The notes under the pieces: generated by a model
Databases searched by the model: none
What the model was told of the DNA's origin: nothing
Seen by the model: only the letters and a program-made list of their open reading frames with translations
Source: Larix sibirica
Taxonomy: Eukaryota; Streptophyta; Pinopsida; Pinales; Pinaceae
Length of the DNA: 22,028 nt
Assembly (NCBI GenBank): GCA_004151065.3
Contig: NWUY0300001434.1
Coordinates: 2,889-24,916, forward strand
Direction: 5' to 3'
In this document: piece after piece, positions 1 through 8,023 of the stretch
How positions within the stretch are numbered: the stretch's first letter is position 1
Layout of the letters: each line of letters starts with the position of its first letter
Program-made: the position numbers and the translations under genes

Positions 1-57
1 TTTTGTTGAAATATTAAATTAAAATCACTTTTTCATTTGTTCTTAAAAATAAACCTT

Positions 58-115
58 AAATCTATTAAAGGATCTCATACATATTTAAATCTATTAAAGG
101 ATCTCGTACATATTT
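58..115. repeat. 29-bp tandem repeat, two units
   Basis: Two adjacent 29-bp units, 58-86 and 87-115, each begin AAATCTATTAAAGGATCTC and end ACATATTT. They differ at one base (A versus G after the CTC). This looks like a recent local slippage duplication. Confidence 0.9.
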
Positions 116-182
116 ATTGGAAAAGATCATCTCGTCACTATACATAAGAATTTGTGACCAAACTATTTATTATAACCTATGC

Positions 183-231
183 ATAATTCATAAAAGTATC
201 ATGTTTCCTATTAAATAATTCATAAAAGTAT
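183..231. repeat. 17-bp direct repeat pair
   Basis: The word ATAATTCATAAAAGTAT occurs at 183-199 and again at 215-231, a spacing of 32 bp. The intervening sequence is only partly similar, so this is an eroded local duplication with no clear role. Confidence 0.75.
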
Positions 232-584
232 GCATAATATCCTTTTTTCCCAGTTTACATGGCATGTTATTTTTGGGTGAGAACATTATACACTAAACTT
301 ATTGGACAACGCATTAGCCATGCATTGTGTTTGTTGTCATATTACAGATTGATTGCAGGTGTTATGTAAGGACAAACATGATACGAATAAAGGAGGTTAA
401 TGAAGGATACAAATGCATGTCTTGTAAAATTAAGAGAGTAAAGTGGACTCATATTCTCCATGAACCTCGACATTAAAAAATTGCCACGATGCAAGGTGAA
501 TTGATGAATGCATAAGGGGGAAAACGTTCTCCAGATATTCAGGGGAATTATTTTCTCTATATTGCTTCTCTTGTAATAGTCTAT

Positions 585-624
585 GAGTAGCTTGAAAGAT
601 GTCTGAGTAGCTTGAAAGATGTTT
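585..624. repeat. 20-bp tandem repeat, two units
   Basis: GAGTAGCTTGAAAGATGTCT (585-604) is followed directly by the same 20-mer with a final T instead of C (605-624), and then GAG begins a third partial unit. Confidence 0.9.
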
Positions 625-1389
625 GAGGGAGTTGTAGTGTGTCTCTTCTCAAATTCAAACTTTCTAAAATTTGTTTCAAGGATATGTTGGATTTGTTACA
701 GCTTTGCTACATTGATATTTTTAAAGTTGGTTTCAATATTATAAAACTCGTTTTCGCGTCTTTTATGCTTATGCTTGATGTTATCATAGTCGTTTGTGAC
801 TTATGGTTATATATTCTTACCAATTTATTGATGGACTATTGTGGAAATTTGTTTTAAATAATTGTCTTCTCAGATAACGATAATTGTGTTACCTTTATTT
901 CGATGGATATGATTAATTCTATAATGTGATGTGATTGTAGTTCGGCTTTAGTTCTTAGATTCAATCATATCATGATTAATCTTTTCATTCAGATTTATTT
1001 AACAGTTTTTTTTAACTACAATTTATGCTCATGTGGGATAGGAGATAGGTTAGATCGGTTCAATTAGTTTACAGTTTCTCTGTAGCTGAGAATTACAGGT
1101 TTTAGCAACTACTACTTTGTTTAATAGCTACTAAAACTTTTATTTCGCAGTTATTGAAAACTACATTTTAGGTTGCCTCATAGGTTAAATTACATTGCAT
1201 CTTAGTTAGATTATATTTTCAGGATCCTAACTGCATTAAGGAATTCATATAAATCCAATTTCAAAGTCTCCTTTTAAGGAACAAATCTGCATTAGTGGCA
1301 GCGGGGCCCTTGTTCCCGCGAGAAGTAACTATCCCAAACGGATCGAGAATTTCCTTAAGGACCCTTTTCGAGTTGCTCCTCCTTTGTTG

Positions 1390-2971
1390 GTGAGCAGGTC
1401 AAATCTTCCCATTAACACGACTTTATGAACCAATATACTAAGATTTTGTCGGGGATTAATCAATCGGCATCTTATCCACCACTCTTGAATGTGGTCAGAA
1501 ATATGTGCGTACTTGTCCTTTCTGAATCAAGTCAAAAGGTTAGTCCACGTCTCATAATAGACAGGTAGCTAGAAATGATTCAATAATTTCATTGTCAATG
1601 CGTCAAAGCTGTGAAATGAGCATCTCATGGGAGCTCAATAAACCACTTCTCCACTACACCAATCAAGGTTTGCTAGAAACGTTTGAGTCCAATACTATCA
1701 TCCATCAATGAGTTCGAAGAACACCAAAGATGGAACATCATTATATGATTAGTTAGGTCTTCCCCGTCTTTCGCTTCAAACTTGGGGATGGCTGAAGGCA
1801 ATTTAGTAGGAACATGGGAGTATTAGGATTATGTGTTGATATCCTCTTCTCCATCTTTCACTTCAAACTCGGGGATGTCTTAAGGCAATTTAGTAGGAAC
1901 AGGGTGCGGCTAGGGTTATGCATCATTGGATCATTCGTGAGTTTCATTAGATCTAGAAAATTCAATTTTGCAATTTTTATGAGCAAATGAATCCCAACTC
2001 TCGAGAGAATGTCCTGACACGTGGTTATTGTTCACAAAAGAGTTACCTAGAGTATAGCCACTACTAGGCATGAAAGGAAAATTCATTTGTGCACCAGGGT
2101 TTTGAGGGTAATCAATTGGGATCTGAACATATGGAGGTAATATCCCACTCATCATGCTTCCCACCAAGCGAGGGCATTCTTCCTAGAGGCATGTTGAAGC
2201 TTGGAGTGGCTCTTCTTCCCATGATGTAATAGATGTGGGTATATGTCCTCCTCTAAATGAAAAAGCATTGAAAGGGGTATAATAATTTCACACCAAGGTG
2301 TTAAAATTGGGGAAAGTATGTGGAGTATTGGAAGCTACATACGGCACTCTAGTAGATGAAATCCAAAAAGTGAAAGAATTACTACCTCAAGGGTCATAGG
2401 CATAGGTTCCAACACTACTACTAGGAAGTATGTTGGAAGGGAAGACCCATCCATGTGACACTCTGCAAGTAGATGGGAACATTCGTGTAGTCGTGACACT
2501 TGGAATTGTAGGATTGACTCCTTAGCTAGCATCCCAAGAAGCAAGGGTATGTGTGCCCCATGTTCCTAAAATTCCATTGGCATTGTTCATATTAAACCAC
2601 TAGTGAAAAGGATTTGCATGAACAAAGTGATTTCGGTTATCAAAGTTATGATTTTGAAGGAAAGAGGTGCTCTAAGATTTAGTGAGGGGTGGGTTAAAAT
2701 TTACAATACTTGTTGGATTTGTTAGGTATTTGATCTCAATAGTACCAAGATCATCTTGAGGAGGGGACATGACCCTTCCATGTATAGATATATGACCATC
2801 AAAATCCATTAAGTGCCCTTCTTCTGATAATTCATCAGAACCCATATTTTCATCCACTCCTTCCCTTGTGGGATTGTTCAAAGGGTCTTGGTTTTCTTCG
2901 TATGGCCCCTAAGCGAGAGAGTTAGGCTATCTAGTCTTCACCACCTAGGAGAGAAAACTCTATGTTCTCAT
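1390..2971 (-). pseudogene. Ty3/gypsy-type gag remnant A (minus strand)
   Basis: Gag forms the retrotransposon capsid. Read on the minus strand, one frame can be followed without a frameshift from an ATG at 2971-2969 to about 1640, roughly 440 codons, but it contains more than a dozen stops. The capsid-core start reads KFEAKDGEDLTNH then MMFHLWCSSNSLMDD (about 1775-1695), a pattern I recognise from plant Ty3/gypsy Gag. Beyond it come KWFIELP (about 1640) and, after frameshifts, HISDHI and WFIKS (about 1500-1420). The N-terminal half (EGVDENMGSDELSEEG near 2860, MNFPFMPSSGYTLGNS near 2070) is Asn/Pro/Ser-rich and is not a domain I can name. The part right of 1696 is nearly identical to gag remnant B; the part left of it is not. 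The left limit is uncertain. No function is expected. Confidence 0.7.
1757..1930 (-). repeat. 87-bp in-frame tandem duplication inside gag A
   Basis: Units 1757-1843 and 1844-1930 align at an offset of exactly 87 bp (CTTCAAACTTGGGGATG at 1774, CTTCAAACTCGGGGATG at 1861). Since 87 is 29 codons, the frame is kept. On the minus strand both units read VPTKLP, two residues, IP, then a KFEAKDGE or EFEVKDGE block, immediately upstream of the capsid core. Divergence between units is moderate, so the duplication is older than the 6.3-kb duplication. The second copy has the same pair at 8408-8581. Confidence 0.8.
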
Positions 2972-3685
2972 GAGAGAGACCTCTAGTCCTTTTGGACTAG
3001 TGGAGAGGTTGGTCGGCCACATTGAATCACAAACTCGAAAATGGAAAGACAAAGAAATCTGAATACAAACTATCACAAAATCCAAGAAGTACTCGCCTAA
3101 AAAATTACTAAGATATGGATAAGTTGTAACAAAACTCTCCCAAATGGAAACCCAAGGTGGTTAAGACATAATACATAGTACTAAATCAATGAAGAGTCGA
3201 TCTCAGAGCCTTCGACAAATCAACTTGGGATGATTAGGGAAGAAGGCTATCCAAAAAAGATGAGAGAAATAGTTACAATAATAATATCCACATAACAATC
3301 ACCCAAGGTGAAAGTACCCTCATGAAGACAGTCACCCTTTAAGGGATTTGAGACAGTGATTATGTGCATGTCTCAACTACTATAATTAGCACTTCCCACT
3401 TGTAGCCACCTAGGCAAAAGATTCCTAGGAAAGGTAACTAGACCTACCACTTCATAATCAACGACCAAGGGGAATAATCGCGAGTCAAGATTATGTGTGT
3501 GGATAGGGAATACAAGACCAAGTCCTCAACCTGAAACTCTTAAGAAAAGTAGTGTCACCCTGAGGACTTGCCACTTCGATCAAAATTCCCCATACACGTC
3601 GCAATCCCACTAAACAAGTGAAGAGGGTATCTCCACTCTATTTTCTTAGCTTGATCATAGTGCTTGACACATGTGTTATATGTGC
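2972..3685 (-). other. Leader between PBS and gag, copy 1
   Basis: Minus-strand leader between the PBS-like site and the first in-frame gag ATG, about 710 bp. I see no coding frame with recognisable similarity. It contains the small hairpin at 2983-3000. The corresponding stretch in copy 2 is 9623-10336, with a few substitutions, including a cluster of three near 3137-3139. Confidence 0.45.
2983..3000. repeat. Short perfect inverted repeat
   Basis: CTAGTCC (2983-2989), a TTTT loop, then GGACTAG (2994-3000). Flanking GACCTC and GAGAGGT extend the pairing with a small bulge. It lies just upstream of the gag start on the minus strand; a role in leader RNA structure is only a guess. The same hairpin is at 9634-9651. 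Confidence 0.7.
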
Positions 3686-3702
3686 TTTCCCGGCAGTTGC
3701 TC
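3686..3702 (-). promoter_or_regulatory. Candidate tRNA primer-binding site, copy 1
   Basis: On the minus strand, a TAACA ending at 3705 is followed by two A residues and then GAGCAACTGCCGGGAAA. The spacing of LTR end CA, two bases, PBS matches the plus-strand element at 15915-15918. The TGCCGGG core resembles the tRNA-Asp-type PBS common in plant Ty3/gypsy elements, but overall only about 11 of 18 positions agree, so it is weak alone. It is supported by the matching TGTTA at the opposite end of the candidate LTR. Confidence 0.4.
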
Positions 3703-4100
3703 TTTGTTACTAATGGATTTTACCTCCCTTTAATCATATCCTAGTTGTGTTTTTTGTGGCCTTAGAGAATTTTCTCTCCAAACCTACAACCAAGGCCTTG
3801 GAACCTAGACTACTATTGGTTTTCTATCAAAGAAAAAAAAGTCTAGTTCATTTCAATTATTTTTCTTTTTAAAGGTTGTTGTTACTTAGGTAACTAGATG
3901 TGCAACAAATAATGTTCAAGGACATATAATGGTAGGGACCAATAAGAAAATTGGCTAGCTTTTAAATATGCACTAATTCTTCTATGAAGATAGATTTCTA
4001 TCCAAATTTTAAGATCATAAAAACTCAAAAGATCACAAGTTATTTCTCTAGCGTAAGGGTAGTATCAACATAATGCCCTTTTCTACTCTATTAGGCTTCA

Positions 4101-4108
4101 TTTTATAG
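4101..4108 (-). promoter_or_regulatory. TATA-like box in candidate LTR, copy 1
   Basis: Minus-strand CTATAAAA lies about 400 bp before the proposed LTR end and would suit the start of R. The sequence is AT-rich, so chance occurrence is possible. The counterpart is at 10752-10759. Confidence 0.35.
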
Positions 4109-4236
4109 ATTTTATGAAATGGTTGAGGTAGTTGGAGATAGTTCCAAGGAGGTATAGGTGTAAAACTAGCCTACAAACCACTCAAGGGTACAAAATTTGT
4201 GTTTTAATTTTTTTTTGCACATTCTTTTAGGCCCAC

Positions 4237-4260
4237 GCACCTTTCCCATGGGGAAGGTGC
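4237..4260. repeat. 24-bp near-perfect palindrome, copy 1
   Basis: GCACCTTTCCC, ATG, GGGAAGGTGC forms a 24-bp dyad centred on CCATGG with a single mismatched pair, which would be a G-T wobble in RNA. It lies about 130 bp upstream of the TATA-like box in minus-strand orientation, where a regulatory site would be expected. It is unchanged in copy 2 (10887-10910). Confidence 0.75.
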
Positions 4261-4898
4261 ATATACGCTCCTTTCCTTCTAGCAAGGTGTGTGGAGGTGG
4301 CAAAAGGTGGGTTTTTAAGTTTTTTTGAGCTACACAAGGACTGAAGGTGATCCATATGAAGGTCATTTGTGCATGAAAAACACTGAGGTGTCAAATATTG
4401 ATATAAAACAAAGTTAATTTAAAAACAGATAAAGCATTAATTATGTTAGTCATTAACATACACATCATACATTTGATCAGTTAAACAATATCAACACCAT
4501 CGTGATCTAAAAAGGTGTAATATAGATAAACGATAACATCAAAATCAATAGATATGTCAAATATACATCTCAAATGAATGATACATTGCAACAATTAATA
4601 TACATGTCAACTACTTCTAGGTCTAGCACTAGATCCATAGACATAAGTACCTAAGCCATTAAAAATGTGATTAAACACTATTACAAATCTCCAGTATTCA
4701 AATGAGTCAACAAGATCTTATTATACAATCGATAGGTGGAGCAACTTTGCGTGTGGTAGTAGGTGGATCAATAGGCCTGGTTGTGTTAAGAGGCGCTTTT
4801 TTATAGCCCAAGTGGGTGAGATGTGTCATGTTTTTAATGCTTGTTGGCTTGAAAAAATAATTAATATAAAAACATAAACTTGATGAAAATTCAATATA

Positions 4899-4913
4899 AT
4901 ATATATATATATA
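4899..4913. repeat. (AT)n microsatellite, copy 1
   Basis: A 15-bp run of alternating A and T. The copy at 11549-11563 has the same length, which is notable because such runs change length quickly, so the two copies are either very recent or artefactual. Confidence 0.8.
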
Positions 4914-5412
4914 CTAAATTCAGCAAACATAAACTAAAAATAAAGTAATAATAATGCTTGAATCTCACTAATGTATTTCTTTTTAATTATCTTTGTTCAT
5001 GGCATTTGTAGTTAATGAATTTGTATGCCATGGAAATTGCATAGAGAGTAGTTAGTTGCATCTAGGGCCATATGTTATAGATAGTAATTAAGTTCGTCAA
5101 TAGCAATATGTCATGGAGAGTAATTAGGTGCATGTATAACCATGGTTGTGATGTTAATAAATTAAATCCAAAAAATGACCTTGATAAAATGAAAAACTTT
5201 ATAAAAAATGATCACTATGATCAAATAAACTAGGATATATCCATCTTAACTCTGGATCTTTCAAGTGCCAAGAGGGATCAAATCACTTAAGGTGCAAACA
5301 TTTTTTATAGTACAAAATTATAGGAAAGGTTTTCACTTCAAGGTATTTGATCCCTTTTAGTGCTTGCTAGATCTAGAGCTAATATGGATCTATGTTGTTA
5401 GTTGTTGTTGTA

Positions 5413-5518
5413 GGTGGATTGATGGGTGCATTAATGGGTGGATTGATGGATGCATCAGTGTGGTGCATTGATGGGTGAATTGGTGGATGAATCAATGGGT
5501 GCATCAGTGGGTGCATCA
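5413..5518. repeat. Degenerate GGTGGATTGATG / GGTGCATCA minisatellite, copy 1
   Basis: About 106 bp of imperfect short repeats built from GGTGGATTGATG, GGTGCATTAATG and GGTGCATCAGTG. On the minus strand one frame reads as His/Pro/Ile-rich low complexity; another reads Asp-Ala-Pro-rich after a Ser and Pro-rich stretch. I do not call either a gene. The repeat introduces the same TGCAT/TGCAC words that fill the array to its right, and may be where they arose. Copy 2 is at 12063-12168. Confidence 0.7.
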
Positions 5519-6128
5519 CCAAGAGCACATAGGAGCGTGGGTGGAGACAAAGGTGGAGGAGGTAGAGTAGGATCATCCTTAGACATCTCATCATTTGAAG
5601 ACATAGAAGATGAAGAAGATGAATGAGTACCTCCCGTGTGTCATCATTTATCATCTATCACCCTCTAGAGTAGGATGGGGATACTGACAATATGATGCAT
5701 CAATAATGGCATACCACATGGAAGGCTCACATATATCCTTGCAAGCTCAATAGCTTGCACAACCACTTTAGCTCAAACTAGACCCACTCCAAATCCAACC
5801 ATCCATGTACACAATTGATCTGTGACTTGACAACTAAATTAGAGATCTGATCTTTGACTCATGCCAAGACTACACTTTTGAGGTGGATCAGTGGCTTCAA
5901 CTATCTCTACATCGAGGTCAACATTTGTCAAAAGGATATGAGTCTAATCAGTGATAGGATGAGGAAACATATCCATCTCCCTCTCCCAAGTCATATGTGT
6001 TGACTTGTTGCTATTGTTGCTATCCCTTATTCACATACGAATCTAATAAGGAAAATATAGATATAAATAAAGAAGCTATACTAAACTTACATTTGTAATA
6101 TTCATTCAATGTTCATCCATTTTACTAA

Positions 6129-7983
6129 TGTGCACCATAGTTGGTGTGCCCATATATATGAAGTGCATCGAGATCTCTGATGCACTAAAAATGTAAGAAC
6201 ACATTGTACTAGGTATTGATGTGAGTATATTAACACATAGCATCAATGCATGGTGTCATTATTCCTCTTCATAGCATTGTTGAGCATCCAACATATGCTA
6301 TGCCATTGGATGCACCTATTAGAGATAGAAGCATCATTCACGGTGCACTTAGTCATCCAATGTAGCATCTATAAGAGTGCTATAATTACACGATAATGCA
6401 TTGCATGTAATAGAAAAACAAAATTGTGGTATGATGTTGCACCATCATGTTAAGATAAAATTATTACCTCTAGATATGTATTAACATGTAGCATCAAAAA
6501 AATGGTGCCATTATTCCTACAGAAAGCATCAAAGAGTGTTACATATATTTCACGATATTTAGTGCATCAATAATAAAGAGAAGCTTTGTCCATAGTGCTC
6601 TTAGTCATCCAAACTAGCACCAATACAGGTGCTACTATTACATGATAGTGCATTGCATGTCTTACGAAAAGAAAAAATTAGAAAGGTAGTACACCACCTA
6701 AATAGAATATCACAATGTGCTATTCTAATATGATAACACGATGGTGATGCGCTAAATCATCCACATGTGCATTTCCATCCCTTGTTGTATATACCATGGT
6801 TGTGTGGTGTGTATTAGTGGATATGGTGCAACACTCTCAATGCTCCATTACATTTGTTGCCAAATTGGATAACAAAATAAATGCTTGCACGATTCAAATT
6901 CAAATTCATAGTGCATGTATAATGAAATGGAGCACTACTAAATGATATGGTTTCTAAATGCACCAAGGTTCTATGCATGAAAAAAATAGGGTTACACGTG
7001 TGGCATTTTTTTAAGGATAAATAAAAAAATTATACTGGTGAAATTGTAAATTCAAATATAACGATTGATTACCTAGTCTCATCTCCATTGTGGAGGTGTG
7101 GTTGCCACATAAATTTAAAAAAAAAATTGTGAGGTTTTGAAAAAATCTTAAATGAAGAAAGATTCATCATGGAAGAGAAGAGGAGTATTTGTAAAATATG
7201 ATAATTATGTAGCACTAGACAATGAGGTGCACCTAGGGGATCAAGATCATTCCATTGGTGCCTGAGTGTGTGAAGCACTAGAGGATAGTAAAAATGAAAT
7301 TTTGTTTTAGTAATTGTTTTACTTTACCATGGTGTACCTTGTATCCTAGCACACTGTTACATTTACAAGTATTGGGTAGATCAATAAGGATCTTTTTATA
7401 AATATTTTAACCCGCCTCATTATGCATCAATGCATTGCTATGTCTAATACACATTGTTGATTTTTTTTTATAATAATTTTTTTAGAATGGCCTTTTAATT
7501 AACCCTCGAGCGGTGCTCCTTGTATCAAGATGCACCAATGCAATCGTATGTTTATTGCACACTAGGGTGGTTGTATGTTTAGTACACATCGCATAGCAAT
7601 TTGTTTAAACTAGCGATGATGCATTGTGTATCACTTTGCATCTTGTGGTTAAATCTATATGGTGCACCAACAAGCAAGTTTTTATTTAATATGTTAGCGC
7701 TAATGCAGTGCACATGGTATTATATGTACCCATTTGCCTAGATGTTATGTACGCAACTCCATCTAAATTTTTAAAATTTCTCATTTTTACAAAATTAAGG
7801 TTTTTTCATTTAACTCTTAAAACTATGTGCCTTGTAACACAATGCACCAATGTGTTTTAGTTAATAATAAGCACCAGGGAAGTTATATGTCTTGTACACA
7901 CCATGTGACGATTTGTTTCAATGTTTGTAGTTTACAAAATTTGAGATAGGGAAGCAATTTTTTGAATTATTGTTTGGAGTGCA
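6129..7983. repeat. GTGCA/TGCAC half-site array, copy 1
   Basis: I count about 20 occurrences of GTGCA or TGCAC across about 1.9 kb, where about 4 would be expected at random. They occur in both orientations, often inside longer words such as GATGCACCA and GGTGCATC. Several are paired as dyads: TGGTGCACCA (7660-7669), TAGCACC/GGTGCTA (6615-6634), ATGATG/CATCAT (6431-6448) and the 23-bp palindrome at 6163. Such arrays are known in subterminal regions of plant DNA transposons, where they bind transposase, and in LTR U3 regions, where they bind transcription factors. Here it falls in the putative U3 of a minus-strand LTR. The binding protein, if any, is unknown. Confidence 0.6.
6163..6185. repeat. 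23-bp palindrome GTGCATC...GATGCAC, copy 1
   Basis: GTGCATC (6163-6169) and GATGCAC (6179-6185) form a perfect 7-bp inverted pair. The interior GAGATCTCT contains its own palindrome GAGATCTC, so nearly the whole 23 bp is self-complementary. It is the strongest dyad in the half-site array. The same sequence is at 12813-12835. Confidence 0.8.
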
Positions 7984-8023
7984 TATAGATATATAAATGC
8001 AATGATGCATGTGTTATGATANC

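Larger units (their letters stand above)
1..1389. other. AT-rich flank without recognisable gene
   Basis: No reading frame here resembles a known protein. The longest candidate, 639-857 on the plus strand, starts at GTG, is hydrophobic and low in complexity, and has no visible homology, so I do not call it. The stretch holds a 29-bp tandem repeat (58-115), a spaced 17-bp repeat (183-231) and a 20-bp tandem repeat (585-624). A purine run at 518-527 is followed by ordinary AT-rich sequence and could be an old polypurine tract, but no LTR start is evident after it. A GC-richer block at about 1298-1380 stands out in composition but I could not identify it; it may be the tail of the minus-strand gag remnant that follows. 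Confidence 0.6.
1696..8023. repeat. 6.3-kb duplicated unit, copy 1
   Basis: From 1696 this sequence matches 8347 onward almost base for base, at an offset of 6651 up to about 4185 and 6650 after a 1-bp deletion in the second copy. I count roughly 30 substitutions by eye over 6.3 kb. The match runs to 8021, followed by an N at 8022 and a matching C at 8023; it fails at 8024. In minus-strand order the unit holds a candidate LTR, PBS, leader and gag N-terminal region. Both copies share the same premature stops in gag, so the unit was already decayed when copied. It may be a real tandem duplication or an assembly duplication. Confidence 0.93.
3705..8023 (-). mobile_element. Candidate 4.3-kb LTR, copy 1 (minus strand)
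   Basis: The proposed LTR would be the 5' LTR of the minus-strand element whose gag lies at 1390-2971. Its minus-strand 3' end is ...TAACA at 3705, next to a PBS-like site. Its 5' end would be TGTTA at about 8024; here the sequence reads TA-N-CG, so the last bases are uncertain, but copy 2 has an intact TAACA at 14670-14674. The near-identity between copies stops at this same edge. A TATA-like box at 4101-4108 leaves about 400 bp for R and U5. The U3 side holds a (TA) run, a GGTGGATTGATG-type minisatellite, a hairpin with CATGGCAT/ATGCCATG arms (4998-5032), and a long GTGCA half-site array. No second LTR is visible for comparison, so the boundaries are inferred. No coding region is supported inside it. 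Confidence 0.45.

Noticed and set aside
639-857. 72-residue open frame on the plus strand
   Set aside because: It starts at GTG, is hydrophobic low-complexity sequence in AT-rich DNA, and has no recognisable motif or neighbour.
4166-4366. 66-residue minus-strand frame over the 24-bp palindrome
   Set aside because: The 1-bp deletion in copy 2 changes its end, and it shows no similarity to a known family.
5379-5654. His/Pro/Ile-rich 91-residue frame on the minus strand
   Set aside because: The composition comes from the GGTGGATTGATG-type minisatellite; another minus-strand frame looks at least as protein-like. Neither is supported.
7069-7278. 69-residue minus-strand frame, repeated at 13719-13928
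   Set aside because: Conserved only because the DNA is duplicated; no motif, and it lies in putative U3.
6129-7983. CRISPR-like or satellite array
   Set aside because: The repeated words are only 5-10 bp, irregularly spaced and in both orientations; there is no constant period or unique spacer pattern.
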